In this document: positions 41,121 through 52,900 of the stretch, one piece after another
Layout of the letters: every line of letters starts with the position of its first letter
Numbering within the stretch: position 1 is the first letter of the stretch
Assembly: GCA_001931905.2 (NCBI GenBank)
Contig: MSJI02000539.1
Location: forward strand, 18,548-82,547
DNA length: 64,000 bases
From: Cladosporium sp. IMV 00045
Taxonomy: Eukaryota > Ascomycota > Dothideomycetes > Cladosporiales > Cladosporiaceae
Direction of reading: 5' to 3'
Position numbers and translations under genes: made by a program
The notes under the pieces: generated by a model
The model's input: only the letters and a program-made list of their open reading frames with translations
Databases searched by the model: none
Told to the model about the DNA's origin: nothing

Positions 41121-42745
41121 TCATAGCTCATGTCCCTTCACCATCTCCCCAATCTCATCCAACAGCCCGACCGTCTCTGCGGGATTGGCAATCCACGCCG
41201 TCGTGCTGGCCAGTCGCGCTTTGAAGTCGTTCGCGCCCGCGCTGAGGAACTGGTCCCCTACGTGGAGAGACTTCCCTCCTGAAATACCGCCGAAATACCG
41301 TTGGCACGCCATCACGCCCCAGGATTTGTCGCCGATGTCGACGAAGATGTCGTTGCCGCCTGGGAAGGGGAGGGACGGTTAGTTGGGTGGGGAGGGGGGT
41401 GGCAGGGTTTGGAGGGGAGGGTGTGAATGAAGACACACGTACCGTTGAATGCGCAGAAGGGAATGCGTTTGCCTGCTTCGGAGAGTTCCTGTCGCGAGGT
41501 TTTGGTTAGTTGAATTCGCAAGAACAATTCTTCAGCCAGAGGCCTCTCAAACATCTTACAAGAATCCGCTGCGTCACCAACACCGTCTCCTCCAACTGCT
41601 CCCTGGCCAGCTTGGTCCCTTTGCTGGGATAGATCCCCACCGCCCGCTCCTTCCGCAACACCGACACGGGCAGCTGCATGGCGTGCACGCAGTCTTTCAG
41701 CGCGCGCTCCGCCACGTCCAGCAACTCCTTGACGTTCTCTTCCGTCCAGCTGCGCATCTCCGGCAAGACCCAGTCCTCCTTCGGCACGGGCTGTAGTTTA
41801 CACTGCACGTCGGGCGTGTACGTGAAGAGGAAATTCGCCTCCCCGCCCATCACCACGATGCGGTTGCGCGCCTGCTCCGCCAGGTCGGGAGTTTCGGCCA
41901 CGGCGTCCAGCAGCCCGTACAGCCGCTCGTGGTACTTGTGCGCTTCGGTGTAGCCTGCCGCAGTGACTATGCCGATCCGCGTGCCGGCGCGCAGCAGGGA
42001 CAAGATGCGTGGAATCACCGGGTTGTCGGGCGTGAGGCTCTCGCCGTCGTCGTAGAGCGTGACGTCTCCGTCGAACGTGACGAGGTCGAGTTTACTCGTG
42101 CGGACCAGCGACATTGCCTGCGCGGTGTTGAGGACCAGGCGGATGTCGTTGAAGGAAGGCGGGACGAAGCGGCGGGAGGAAATGCAGCGCTTGCGGTCTT
42201 GGTAGTTGAAGGCGTCTTGTAGGGGGAGAGGCGTGAAGAAGAGGCCGACGGAGGGGACGAGGAGTTTCAGTTTTGAGGCGTGGGCTGTTCCTGAGGATTG
42301 GTGCGCGATGTGGTCGTTGATCAGCTGCTCGACGTCTTTCATGATTTGGCTGTAGCGCGTGTGCGCGTCGATGGCCATGCTGGCGACGTCGGGGCGGGAG
42401 GATTCATGGATTGCGGTCGGTTGGGAGTGCAGGACGAAGGGGACGGCGAGGAGGCCTTTGATCCATTCGATCTGGGAGGGATGTTAGGAATGGCTTTTCT
42501 TGATTTTCTTGGTTTCTTCTTTTTCTTTTTGGAGGGAATGAAGTCGGCAAGAAGCTTACCAGCTGGTCACGACGGTGCGTCTGAGGAGGGAGCGTTGTTA
42601 GTGATTGATGCTGATATTCCTTTTTCTATATGGTATGTATGTACCTTCAATGCGTCTGTAGGCTTGGAGTGTTAGTGATATGTCACAGTTCATTTGAAAG
42701 AGGCGAGATGGTTCACTTACACTCTACACGATATCTGGTGGTCAT
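41121..42745 (-). CDS. ISN1: IMP-specific 5'-nucleotidase Isn1
   Basis: Cytosolic HAD-fold nucleotidase that hydrolyses IMP to inosine; the yeast enzyme also acts on nicotinamide/nicotinate mononucleotide. Six exons on the minus strand: 42721-42745, 42645-42655, 42560-42580, 41560-42471, 41443-41488 and 41121-41359, giving 417 aa. The first three exons (25, 11 and 21 nt) assemble the conserved start MTTRYRVEYALKTHRRDQL, which joins IEWIKGLLAVPFVLHSQP in exon 4. Exon 4 carries the catalytic DxD motif LVTFDGDVTLYDDG, GTRIGIVTAAGYTEA and RNRIVVMGGEANFLF. The last exons supply ELSEAGKRIPFCAFNGGNDIFVDIG and ISGGKSLHVGDQF. A TATATAA at 42800-42806 and CCAAT nearby mark the promoter, shared head to head with MED17. 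Confidence 0.92.
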
Positions 42746-43103
42746 TGTGAGGGAATTGCTGGTCTAGACAGGACCACAGTAGAAGGGGATTATTGTATGT
42801 TATATACCAATCTCAATTGGCGTTTGTCAATTATTGCTCGGTTTGTTTGTTTGTGATTAGATAACACAAGAGGGGTACATCTGTGAATGGTCTCTGTGCG
42901 GTGGTGGCTGACTTGACATGTGACGCTGCTTGATCGCTCGGTTCGCTGCCGACCGATGGACTTTGCGGGTGGGTGATACGCAGGAACGCCAGAGAGAGCG
43001 GAGGGCATCCTTACAAGCTAAAGCTACTACGTTCTAGACTTACCGAGCTAATCTACACTTTTAATAATTGTTACATGTTCACAATACCCCAAGCAAGACA
43101 GCC
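42746..43103. promoter_or_regulatory. Divergent promoter ISN1 / MED17
   Basis: About 360 nt. TATATAA (minus strand, 42800-42806) lies 55 nt before the ISN1 ATG, with a minus-strand CCAAT at 42816-42820. No equivalent core element is clear for MED17. Confidence 0.45.
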
Positions 43104-44939
43104 ATGTCGCCGCTCTCCTTTCAGCCATGGCCATTGACTAAGCCCGACTCGCCCAACATCATCGACGTCCTCGCCCGCGTCCAAGTCGAGCGAGGCCAGC
43201 TCTTTCGCAACATCACCGAATCCTCACTCCAAGAAGAAGTCGCAACAGATGGCGCCCTTTCCCGAAGCCAAAGCACTTCTGAAGACGAGGAAAGCACCTC
43301 AGAGACCAAAGACACCACCCAAAATGGCCAACCCGTCTCGCGCGAGCAGCTCCAACGGGCCAAAGTGGAAATGATGCAGCAAGTCGGCATCGCCCATAAC
43401 GAAATCATGATGGCCCTCGACTTCGTCTCCCTGCTGGAATCCGAGCACGCCGCGCAAGCGCAGCACTCCATGTCGCAGGCTCTCAGGGAGAGTGTCCCGC
43501 CCAAAACCCTCGGCACGGACGTGTGGGCGCGCATGCCTGTGGACGAGACCAAGCAGGCGCAAGACCGCGTGCTGGCGCGGAACGTCAAGATGCGCAGTCT
43601 GCAGCGGAGCGCGGACGATATCCTCGGCGCGGCGAAGAGGTTGGAGGATAATGTGCGGAAGGAGACGCAGTTTTGGGATCAGATGCTGTCGATCAGCTCG
43701 AAGGGTTGGAGCGTCTGTCGCATTCCGAGGACGAAGAGGTTGGGTGTGAGGTATGGGTTTAGTGAGAGCTCGTCGGAGTTCGCGGTCAGGAATGTTGCCG
43801 CTCTCAACAGTAATCCCGACGGCAGCATTTCGCTCGAGCGTGGGTTTGGGGCGAAACCGACGGGCTTGAGGGTTGCTGTTGTGAGGGATGGGCGGGAGGT
43901 CGGGAGGTCGTATTTGCCTTCGGCGTCGGATGATTCGGAGACTACGCTTGAGGCGAGGATCAGACATGCCAGGGACAGCATTTTCGACGAGGAGCTTTTT
44001 TACGAGATGACGCGCGAGGGGAGGACGCTGGGTTGTTTGGGTGTCGCGATGAGGGGGCAGACGATCAGGCTACCTACGACCGCGACGAACGATGAGAGTG
44101 CCGTAGAGGTTCACATTGATCTGGTACCTCTGGAGCAAGAAACTGGAGCTCAAATCAACACTTCCAACCCCGACGACGCGATGGCACAAGCCATGGCCTT
44201 GGGCGCGCGACTGATCCTCTCGCAAGCACATCGTGACAGACTGAGGAAACGCTCAGAAATGCCGAAACCAATGGCCGACCGCAACGAAGAGAAACCCGTC
44301 ATGTCCATCCTGAGGCCCCTGACTTCCTTTCTGCTGCACAAATCCGCCCTCAACGCAGTCAACTCGTACATCGCCAAAGCCTCTCAAGTCCTCGGACTAG
44401 CTGGAATCGACACCACAATCACACGCGCGACTTTCCAACTACCAGAGACTGCTCAAATCACCAACGCCGAGCAGCTTGTCACCGCGCTCAACGCCAACTT
44501 TGTCTCGACAGCACGACTCGAGGTCAAGACGCCAGGCACGGAATCACCACTCACCCTCGCCATCACGGCCGAAACGTCCCTCACGCAAAGCCAACTGACA
44601 GCACCAATCTTCCTCCTCGTCGCGCCCGACAAGCCAGCACTACGCTTCACCACCATCGAAGACCTCGCGCAAGTCGCAGACTCTGCTCTCGCTATTCTGC
44701 TTGCTGGTGCTTTGCGTTCGCGTGCGGAGCAGAGCTGGCAGCTGGATCAGAGGGAGGCTATGCTGGTGCTGTCTGAGGCGGAGGATGCGGATGAGAGGAG
44801 GGTTGTGTGGGTTAGTTTTGATTCTGGCGTGGGCAGGTTGGGGCTGAGTTCGCTGAAGGGGGAGGAGTTGGTTTGGCAGGTGGGGAGGGAGGGGGAGGGG
44901 AATGGGGGGTTTTGGGAGGGGTGGGGGAGGGTTGCGTGA
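43104..44939 (+). CDS. MED17: Mediator complex subunit 17 (Med17/Srb4)
   Basis: Head-module subunit of Mediator, needed for RNA polymerase II initiation at nearly all promoters. Intronless, 611 aa from the ATG at 43104; the frame is open 36 nt further upstream but has no ATG there. Family marks are the N-terminal PWPLTKPDSPNIIDVLARVQ and ERGQFRNITE-type stretch (here RGQLFRNITE). Also present are AHNEIMMALDFVSLLES, FWDQMLSISSKGWSVCRIP and LGVRYGFSESS. Coiled-coil helices lie around residues 90-210 and the C-terminal joint domain follows. The last codons are Gly/Trp-rich (GEGNGGFWEGWGRVA), with local G-rich DNA. Confidence 0.9.
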   Translation: MSPLSFQPWPLTKPDSPNIIDVLARVQVERGQLFRNITESSLQEEVATDGALSRSQSTSEDEESTSETKDTTQNGQPVSREQLQRAKVEMMQQVGIAHNEIMMALDFVSLLESEHAAQAQHSMSQALRESVPPKTLGTDVWARMPVDETKQAQDRVLARNVKMRSLQRSADDILGAAKRLEDNVRKETQFWDQMLSISSKGWSVCRIPRTKRLGVRYGFSESSSEFAVRNVAALNSNPDGSISLERGFGAKPTGLRVAVVRDGREVGRSYLPSASDDSETTLEARIRHARDSIFDEELFYEMTREGRTLGCLGVAMRGQTIRLPTTATNDESAVEVHIDLVPLEQETGAQINTSNPDDAMAQAMALGARLILSQAHRDRLRKRSEMPKPMADRNEEKPVMSILRPLTSFLLHKSALNAVNSYIAKASQVLGLAGIDTTITRATFQLPETAQITNAEQLVTALNANFVSTARLEVKTPGTESPLTLAITAETSLTQSQLTAPIFLLVAPDKPALRFTTIEDLAQVADSALAILLAGALRSRAEQSWQLDQREAMLVLSEAEDADERRVVWVSFDSGVGRLGLSSLKGEELVWQVGREGEGNGGFWEGWGRVA

Positions 44940-45939
44940 GGGTCATTGAGTACCTGTTTGGCTGAACTACTATGCAATGCATTAAGTGTGGGGTGTTGCC
45001 CTTGGATTATGGGTATATGCGTACATGTAGTGAGATGCGATATGCAAGGTACTTGTCTCGTGTCTCACCGCATCCAAAAGGCTGAGCTGTACCCCGCTGC
45101 GCGAAGCTGTGGCTTTTGGTAGAGAAGAAAATCACTACCTGTAGAGCAACTGGGCATGCAGTACACTGAGGTAATTACATCTTGTTCAGCTGCTCTTATC
45201 CCAGTAGTATCACCAACTTTTCCACCAACCTCACCAACCACAAGCCACGTGGAGGACCAAACATCAAGTTCTGCTTCTGGCTGATAATTATGTGTTTACC
45301 ATGACGTTGTGGAAGGCGGCGGGCGCTAGTAGGGCTCTAGCTCTGGCTTCCAGCGTGGATCCCAAAGTCTGGCGATGATCGATTTGTTTGCTGACTTGTT
45401 GGATCATGTTCGATGGTTGATCGGGCATGAAGATGAAAGGGTGCATGTATGTATTCACAACTGATATAAGATCGAGTGTGAAGATTTACTCCCATTGCTT
45501 CCCCTCAACAGACGATACATCATAAATAGAACAGAAAAACAATCCCTGTCGCGAATATGCCATGTCCGACATGTCCAGCCCTTCCTGGTGCGGTGACGTT
45601 AGGCTTGGTGGGGACTCGGCGTAAAAAGTGTATTGTTGAGGCAGAGATGCCGCCGAATGGCATTGACTACTAACTAGTACTGACTGTACCAGTGTCTCGT
45701 CCCTCGTGAGCAACACCACTTCACCTTACCTTACCTCGAACTCTTTCCTCTCTTCCTCATACTTCACTTCCCTTTTATTACCTCTCCATAACTTTACTTC
45801 CTCAACCCTCCACGCAACTCCCACCAGCTAGCTGCCCCTCGCTAGTGCAGCCAAACACCTTTCACCCCGCGCTGCGGTGATCTACTGATAGCTCTTTTTA
45901 TCATTATTTCTTCTTCCGCCGCCGCCTCGCACCTCCAAC
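44940..45939. promoter_or_regulatory. PFK1 upstream region with pyrimidine-rich leader
   Basis: About 1 kb. No gene is seen. The part from about 45715 to 45835 is strongly C/T-rich (ACCTTACC repeats and CTTCCTC-type runs), a common feature ahead of highly expressed fungal genes and often near the transcription start. CACGTG occurs near 45245. Confidence 0.45.
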
Positions 45940-48279
45940 ATGGCCGAAATCAACCTCGCACCGCCCGCCATGCCTGACGGCAAGAAGAAGATCGCGGTCA
46001 TGACCTCTGGCGGTGACGCGCCCGGCATGAACGGCGCCGTCAGAGCCGTCGTCCGCCAGACCATTGCTTCCGGCTGCACCGCCTTTGCCGTCTACGAGGG
46101 CTACCAGGGTCTCGTCGACGGCGGCGACATGATCAAGGAGATGAAGTGGGAGGATGTCAGAGGCTGGCTGTCCGAGGGTGGCACTCTCATCGGTACCGCT
46201 CGCTGCATGGCTTTCCACGAGCGCAAGGGCCGTCTCACGGCTGCGAACAACATGATCGAGAAGGGCATTGACGCCCTCGTCATCTGCGGTGGTGACGGCT
46301 CTCTCACCGGTGCCGACAGGTTCAGAGGCGAGTGGCCCAGCCTTGTCGACGAGATTGTCTCTACTGGCTTGAGGACCGCCGAGGAGGTCAAGCCTTTCAG
46401 ACACCTCAACATCGTCGGTCTGGTCGGCAGCATTGACAACGACCTTAGCACCACGGACGCCACTATTGGTTGCTACAGCTCCCTGCAGCGTATTTGCCAG
46501 GCTATCGACTTCATCGACGCCACCGCCTTCTCTCACCAGCGTGCCTTCGTCATCGAGGTTATGGGCAGGCATTGCGGTTGGCTCGCTCTCATGGCCGGTG
46601 TCTCGACCGGCGCCGACTTCGTCTTCCTCCCTGAGAACCCCCCGAGCGAGAACTGGCAGGAGGAGATGTGCTCCATCGTCGGCAAGCACAGAGAGCTCGG
46701 AAAGAGAAAGACCATCGTCGTCGTCGCCGAGGGTGCTCACGACAGGGATCTCAACCCCGTCTCTCCCAGCATGGTCAAGGACCTGCTCTCGGACAAGGTC
46801 GGTCTTGACACCAGAGTCACCACCCTCGGTCACGTCCAGCGTGGTGGAACCGCTTGCGCCTACGACAGAATGCTCGCGACCCTGCAGGGTGTTGAGGCCG
46901 TCAACGCCGTGCTCGAGGCCACTCCCGAGACTCCCTCGCCCGTCATTGCCATTGTTGAGAATAAGATCGTCCGCAAGGGTCTGATCGAGGCTGTCCAGAT
47001 CACCAAGGACGTGGCCAAGAAGATTGAGAACAAGGACTTTGCGGGCGCCATGCAGGGCAGAGACGCCGAGTTTGGCGAGTACTGGCAGGCCTTCAACTAC
47101 ATGACCGCCACGAACAAGGACGACTACAAGCTTCCCAAAGAGAAGCGTATGCGCGTTGGTCTCATCCACGTGGGTGCGCCCGCCGGTGGCATGAACGCTG
47201 CCACCAGAGCTGCTGTTGCATACTGCTTGACCCGCGGTCACACCCCGGTTGCTCTTCACAATGGTTTCCCCGGCTTGATTAGACACCACGACGACGAGTT
47301 CAGCTCCGTCAGGGAAGTCCCCTGGCTCGAGGCTGAGAACTGGGCTTCCAAGGGTGGTTCCGAGATCGGTACCAACCGTGGTCTGCCTTCCGAGGACATG
47401 GAGACCGTGGCCCACTGCTTTAGCAAGTACAAGATCGACGCTCTCTGGGTTGTCGGTGGTTTCGAGGCTTTCACCGCCGTCTCTGAGCTCCGCAAGGCTC
47501 GCTCCCTGTACAGCTCTCTCAAGATCCCCATGGTCGTCATCCCCGCCACCGTCTCCAACAACGTCCCCGGTACCGAATACTCGATCGGATCCGACACTTG
47601 CCTCAACGCCCTCATCGACTACTGCGACGCCATCCGGCAGTCGGCCTCCGCCTCGCGCCGCAGAGTCTTCGTCGTGGAAACCCAGGGCGGCTACTCCGGG
47701 TACATCGCTACCGTCGCTGGCCTCTCGATCGGCGCCCTGGCCGTCTACACGCCCGAAGAGGGCATCCGCCTCAACACGCTGGTCGAAGACATCAAACTCC
47801 TCAAAGACCAGTTTGAGAAGGACAAGGGCCACACGCGCTCCGGCAAGATCATCCTGCGCAACGAGAAGGCCAGCAAGACCTACTCCACCGAGACCATCGC
47901 CAACATCATCAAGGAGGAGAGCGGCGGCAAGTTCGACTCCCGCTTCGCCGTCCCCGGCCACGTCCAGCAGGGCGGCACCCCGTCCCCCATGGACCGCGTG
48001 CGCGCCGTCCGCTTCGGCATCAAAGCCCTGCAGCACCTCGAGGAGCAGCACGGGCGCGGCAAGGACGCCACCGCCGCCGATCCGCTTTCCGCCGCCGTCA
48101 TTGGCATCCGCGGCGCGCGCGTCAAGTTCTCTTCCATGGAGAAGATCGAGCGCGAGGAGACGGACTGGAAGGACCGTAGGCCGAAGAACGAGTTTTGGCT
48201 GGGTTTGACTCAGACGGTCGATACGCTTTCGGGCAGGCCCAAGAGGGATCCGAGTTTGGTGGGGAGTCCGCAGATGTAA
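45940..48279 (+). CDS. ATP-dependent 6-phosphofructokinase
   Basis: Glycolytic enzyme converting fructose 6-phosphate to fructose 1,6-bisphosphate; 779 aa, intronless. It has the eukaryotic two-half structure. The N-terminal catalytic half has [44 protein letters not shown] with the catalytic Asp, and [11 protein letters not shown]. The regulatory C-terminal half has [43 protein letters not shown] and [13 protein letters not shown], followed by [15 protein letters not shown]. Length is close to animal and filamentous-fungal PFK. It lacks the long N-terminal domain of yeast Pfk1/Pfk2. Codons are strongly C-ending, consistent with high expression, which also leaves a long open antisense frame. 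Confidence 0.96.
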   Translation: MAEINLAPPAMPDGKKKIAVMTSGGDAPGMNGAVRAVVRQTIASGCTAFAVYEGYQGLVDGGDMIKEMKWEDVRGWLSEGGTLIGTARCMAFHERKGRLTAANNMIEKGIDALVICGGDGSLTGADRFRGEWPSLVDEIVSTGLRTAEEVKPFRHLNIVGLVGSIDNDLSTTDATIGCYSSLQRICQAIDFIDATAFSHQRAFVIEVMGRHCGWLALMAGVSTGADFVFLPENPPSENWQEEMCSIVGKHRELGKRKTIVVVAEGAHDRDLNPVSPSMVKDLLSDKVGLDTRVTTLGHVQRGGTACAYDRMLATLQGVEAVNAVLEATPETPSPVIAIVENKIVRKGLIEAVQITKDVAKKIENKDFAGAMQGRDAEFGEYWQAFNYMTATNKDDYKLPKEKRMRVGLIHVGAPAGGMNAATRAAVAYCLTRGHTPVALHNGFPGLIRHHDDEFSSVREVPWLEAENWASKGGSEIGTNRGLPSEDMETVAHCFSKYKIDALWVVGGFEAFTAVSELRKARSLYSSLKIPMVVIPATVSNNVPGTEYSIGSDTCLNALIDYCDAIRQSASASRRRVFVVETQGGYSGYIATVAGLSIGALAVYTPEEGIRLNTLVEDIKLLKDQFEKDKGHTRSGKIILRNEKASKTYSTETIANIIKEESGGKFDSRFAVPGHVQQGGTPSPMDRVRAVRFGIKALQHLEEQHGRGKDATAADPLSAAVIGIRGARVKFSSMEKIEREETDWKDRRPKNEFWLGLTQTVDTLSGRPKRDPSLVGSPQM

Positions 48280-49105
48280 GGTGGTGGTGCTGGATGGATT
48301 TTGAGGGAGGGGAACGGAGGGCATGATCATACAGTGATGTGAGGGATTTGTGGAGTTTTTTCTTTCTGTTTTTTTCTTTTGGGAGAAAATCATGATTATG
48401 ATTATGGATTTGATGGTTCGATTGCTTGCTTTGCTTTTTGCTTTTTATAACGATATATGCAAATGAAACTCTCTTCTAAACTTCACTTCAATTCACCCCG
48501 GGCCTTTCGACTCTTCCTCCTTCTCTGCAGTGCCAGGCAGTTTGGGCAATGTGTTTGTGCCCCAGGGCGGAATGACCTGTATCTTATGTGTGGAATCATG
48601 GTCTGGTGTAGGGTTCCGAAGTGTCTTTGGCCGCCCTTCTTGTCCTCTTTCTTCTGTTTTAGAGACAGTGTTTATGATTATGTGAGATGATTATTATAGG
48701 CAATCCAGCGCAATTGACAAGGACCTCCCATAGCAGACTTCGAGATGGACAACCAACAAAGGTTGTACTGGTCGACATGTCGCTTTAGACAGGCTTCTGT
48801 GGCCTTTGGCAGCTCCGTCCCGTAGAGCTGAAGACCCTCGTTTGTATGGGAAAGAAACAAGGTGGGCATGATGCAAAGTGAGTGGTTCCTGGGATTACCC
48901 CTTCAATCTTCGCAGTAGTATCTTATGGTATGTTTCCCCATGCACTTTCCTCCCTTTCTCTCAGTAGCGATTTGCAAATATCCTACATGCTTGTCCCAAA
49001 GTCTCGCCATGCTTGTTCGCCAGAAACGCCTGCGCTCGTAAAATACAATGTTTTCTTCATGCCGAAGGTTTGCTCGTCCGTTTTGTTGCAAGTTTCCCAC
49101 GCTGC
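48280..49105. other. Convergent intergenic region PFK / COX16
   Basis: About 830 nt; T-rich sequence directly after the PFK stop (48355-48460) is consistent with 3' UTR. No gene is supported. Confidence 0.5.
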
Positions 49106-49613
49106 TTACAAAACTCCATCGTGCTCACCAGGTAGCCTTTTCACGCGCTTCTGTTCCCAGTTGTCCAGGTCTTTCGCGGCGAGTTTCTGCGGGTTCTGTC
49201 AGCAATCGCCCTTCTGCCTTTTCTCTCCCCAGATCTCCATAACTAAACCATCTCTTTCATCGAGGTTGCAACCAGCCGCAAACGCTTCTTTTCTCCTTCC
49301 CAGGCATAACCCGAGCCCACAAATTCAAGAAAACCGGAAGACTCACATAGTACTCCTCCTTCATGTCGATCCTCCTCCTGTCCTTGCCGATCCCCAACTT
49401 CTCATCCTCGGTCATGGTTTTCACTTTGCGATCGTGTCGCTCGTAGCGCAGCGCCGTCGCGGGCGTCAGGAAGAAGGATCCGAGCAGCATGGTGCCGATG
49501 AAGGGCAGGCCGAAGAGCGCGAACGGGTGTCGCGCTAGGGCTGCGCGGTAGCGCGCCGGAAGTGTGTTGTCGTAGGACGAGGGGCGGAATTTTTTGGAGC
49601 TGAAGGTTGGCAT
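49106..49613 (-). CDS. COX16: Cytochrome c oxidase assembly protein Cox16
   Basis: Inner mitochondrial membrane protein needed for assembly of complex IV; 115 aa. Two exons on the minus strand: 49347-49613 and 49106-49186, separated by a 160-nt intron. The sequence fits the family throughout: KKFRPSSYDNTLPARYRAAL, the membrane helix in HPFALFGLPFIGTMLLGSFF, LTPATALRYERHDRKV, then KDRRRIDMKEEYY. Exon 2 supplies KLAAKDLDNWEQKRVKRLPG, which is the conserved C-terminus and proves the join. Reading through the intron instead would give an unrelated tail. It is head to head with the ATR homologue, 297 nt apart. Confidence 0.93.
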
Positions 49614-49910
49614 TTTTGCGCAATGTGCTTTTTTGATATTTGTTACATCTAAAGATATGGGAGTGGTTACATGTAGAGGTGAGTGAGGTTCAAGGTCGAG
49701 GTCACGTGTTGCGCTGGTTCCCCGCGTTTTCAATTTGGGCGCGCATGGGCTTGGGCGCGCGTTTCGTTCTGGGGAACTTTATATTTATCTTCAATTCATC
49801 TCACTTCTGGCGATCCTCCATTCAGGTAACGTTACATGAAGCTCTCTCCGGATTCTCTTCGACTCATCAGAGACCTGAAGTACATGCCTTGAGATGAAAA
49901 TGATCACATC
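49614..49910. promoter_or_regulatory. Compact divergent promoter COX16 / ATR homologue
   Basis: 297 nt. It contains CACGTG at 49703-49708, two copies of TTGGGCGCGC (49735-49744 and 49751-49760), and TATATTTA near 49780 on the plus strand. Two upstream ATGs with short frames (49836-49892 and 49894-49965) precede or overlap the kinase start. Confidence 0.5.
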
Positions 49911-52900
49911 ATGGCACGCCACCCTCAAGCTCTCAACAGAGCCAACACGAATGGCCCGTCAATGAGAGATCCACGCACCAGCAATGGCGTTCACATCCAA
50001 ACCAACGGCGGAGCCGGCAACGAAGCACCACCACCCTCCACATTAGCCGCGCAAATCGTGCAGAATCAGATCGTCGGCCGTGCAAGTACGCAGGTCCGGC
50101 AACAACAGCACCAGCCGCAGCAACAAGGTGGCAACGAGAAAGCCACCTTCTCCGGCCTCCTGCACGAGATCCTGCACAACCCAGCCGCCACCCCCGAAAC
50201 AGACCTCGGCGTCAACGTGCAACTCATCAGCGTCGTCGTGGAAGCCGGCCTTTCCGTCCTCGCCAGAGACGACCCTTTCGCGCAGTATGACCTGCTCATC
50301 CCGCAGGCTGAGGATAGCTTGTCCGTCGTGCAGGCGACGATTGTCAGGCAGCCCGAGGTGCTTTTTGCGCCGATCGGTGCGGATGGCCCGCCGCTTGTGC
50401 TGTGGTTGCTGGCGAGGTTGATGGCTCTTTGCGGCAGGCCGAGGTGTGAGGGACTCAGGATTGGTGGACTAGTTGGCGAGGCGGTGGCGGCTTTGGAGAA
50501 GTCTATTAAGCTTTGGAGGGGTGCTGAGGATGTCAAGGCGTTGGTGAGGGCTTGTGTGAATGGTAAGTGTTCTTTTTTGGAGATATGTCTTTCAACCACT
50601 CGTTGACACCCGACGCAGATGCCATTGTCGCCCTCGAAACGCAAAGTCACCTTGTGAAGGGCAACAACATCGTCACTTTACCCCCAGCACGCTGGATATC
50701 AAAACTCTGGCCCGAATCGCAGAATGCTATCGCATTGTCCCATGACTGTCAAACACACATCGTCAATGCTGAATCTGCATTCAAGCTCGTGCTTGTTCTC
50801 ATCAATGTCGACTGCTCAGCTCCGAGATGGCTCGAAGATACGCAGTTGAGACTTCAGCGGGTTGTCGTGCAGATGCGACCCTTTCTGGAAAAGTCTGGGT
50901 CTTGGGACGGCATTGTCACCGATCTACTCTCATGTTTGCAATATGCGCCTTTGGTGCAGCTGCTACGTTCATTATTGACCGATCTTCAACAAATAAAACC
51001 CTCACGGCAGGTACAGCAGGCGGTGGCCGAGCGGCTTTTGGACACCTTGAAGCGTCATCCCGGAGCCGCGGATCTTTTGTGGCCCTCGATGTATTCTCTC
51101 GGGTACGCTGAATTTTGCAATGACCTCGATTATGATCTAGTGACCGTCATGGCTACTTGGGCAGTCAGATTCGCATCGAGATTTGATTTCCCTCCTAATT
51201 TGCAACCAAAGGGAAGAGAACTGACAGACGATGAGTTCATGGACGAGACTCCATTGTTCAGCGAATGTCGAGAGGTTGCCAATGTAGATCATACCAATCA
51301 AGACCGTGCCGGTCCTTTGAAACGCCGTAAACTCGACTCGTCGAACCCCGAGAACCGCAAGCACCGACTTGAAACACGACTGGCAGAATTGTTGATTGGT
51401 ACAATCACAGAAGATCTTTCATTGCTTCCCACACGAGCACTTGGTCAATACAACAAACTGGATGCGAGAAAGCAAGAATCCGCGTGGTCGACAATCTCCG
51501 AGCTTTCAACACTAGAATCCGATCATGCGTTACTACTACGAACCATCTCTCAGCTGCTGGACTCCCCTGAATTGCAAAACAGCAAGCACTTGCGAGTCAT
51601 GTCGATGGAAGCCGTTCAAACATGTCTTGAGCATACCATCGAGCCACCCTTCTTAGATCTGGGCAACTCGAGGCCCGGACAACACTGTTTGCGGTCGTTG
51701 CAAAGCTCCCTACGTGAGCTCAGACTAGCTGCAGGTCGCTGCTTACCTATTTTCCTTCGCAGCGAGCTTTCTGCTGAACTCTTAGCCCGCAACCGACAGA
51801 TCGCTTTCCAATGCCTTCGCACGCTGTCCGATCGAAATGTTGCCAGCGAGCTTGAGACTTTGATCGCTGCGTGGGGCTCAGTAGCGAAGGTGAGCGAGGA
51901 TAGAGAGCTCAACCTGGCACTTCTACAGCTTGTAGATTTACTTGGGCATACGAATCCGTTAGTTTGCGGTCTCGCATTCTCCGAAATCGAAATTGTCGCT
52001 CAACATAAGGTTGTTCCTGCCGTTAAGCTCTTTGCTCCATACTGGCCTTCCGTTGCGGTATCTGTGGTCCTTGACATCCACTTGCGGCCCCAAAAGATCC
52101 AGCAGCTCTGCGATCTCTTCGGAATGGACGTCAACCAGTTCCTGGCAATGACCGAGCGGAACACAATTCCCTCCCTGGTGTTACACCGAAAGAAAGACAT
52201 CCTACAGCGCCTTGCTGCAGCTCGTGGAGGAAGCGCAACTGTTCACGACGTTTGCCTTCAACCAAGGAGCAACATGGCTGCGATTCTGACGCTTCTCTTG
52301 TCACAGCCGGGTGTGGACGTCGAAGATGCTGCGCTGCAATGCTTGACGGACGTCGCGCCAGGGTTCAACGGGAGCGATCTCGCAGACTTGGTCAAGATGG
52401 ATCCAACACTACTTGCTTGTGAGCTCCTCAAATTCATCGCAGAACAACCGACTGAGAGGAAGTCGAGAGCCCATCAAGCCTTCAACATTTTCGCGAATCT
52501 GGCCGAGCGGTTGCCTGGCCAAAGTAAGGCTCACTCAAAGATGAGCAAAACACTGTCCGCGTTCTTCGAGACGCACGTGTTGGGCATAATGACAAATTTC
52601 TCGCTGGTCCTCGCTTCCAATCTGGATATCCACACGACAGCTGACAAGATCAAGTGTCTGGAAGGGATCAATGAAATGACCGTTTTGGCGGGCGATGCTA
52701 TTACCATAGCTCTTCCACAAATCCGCGCATGCCTTCAGTCCGCAATTGAAAAACCAGAACTGTGCGAGACGGCATGGGGAACCTGGATTGATCTCATCCC
52801 TGTACTGGACAGCGATGACATTGCGGTCATTACCGATCAGACATTTGCACTTATCATTGAACACTGGGACAACATGTCGCCACATCTACAGCAGGTCACG

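Noticed and set aside
45904..48393. 829-codon open frame antisense to phosphofructokinase
   Set aside because: It exactly shadows a highly expressed, C-ending-codon gene. Avoidance of TTA, CTA and TCA codons on the sense strand leaves the antisense frame open. The translation (Gly/Val/Asp-rich, repetitive) resembles no protein.
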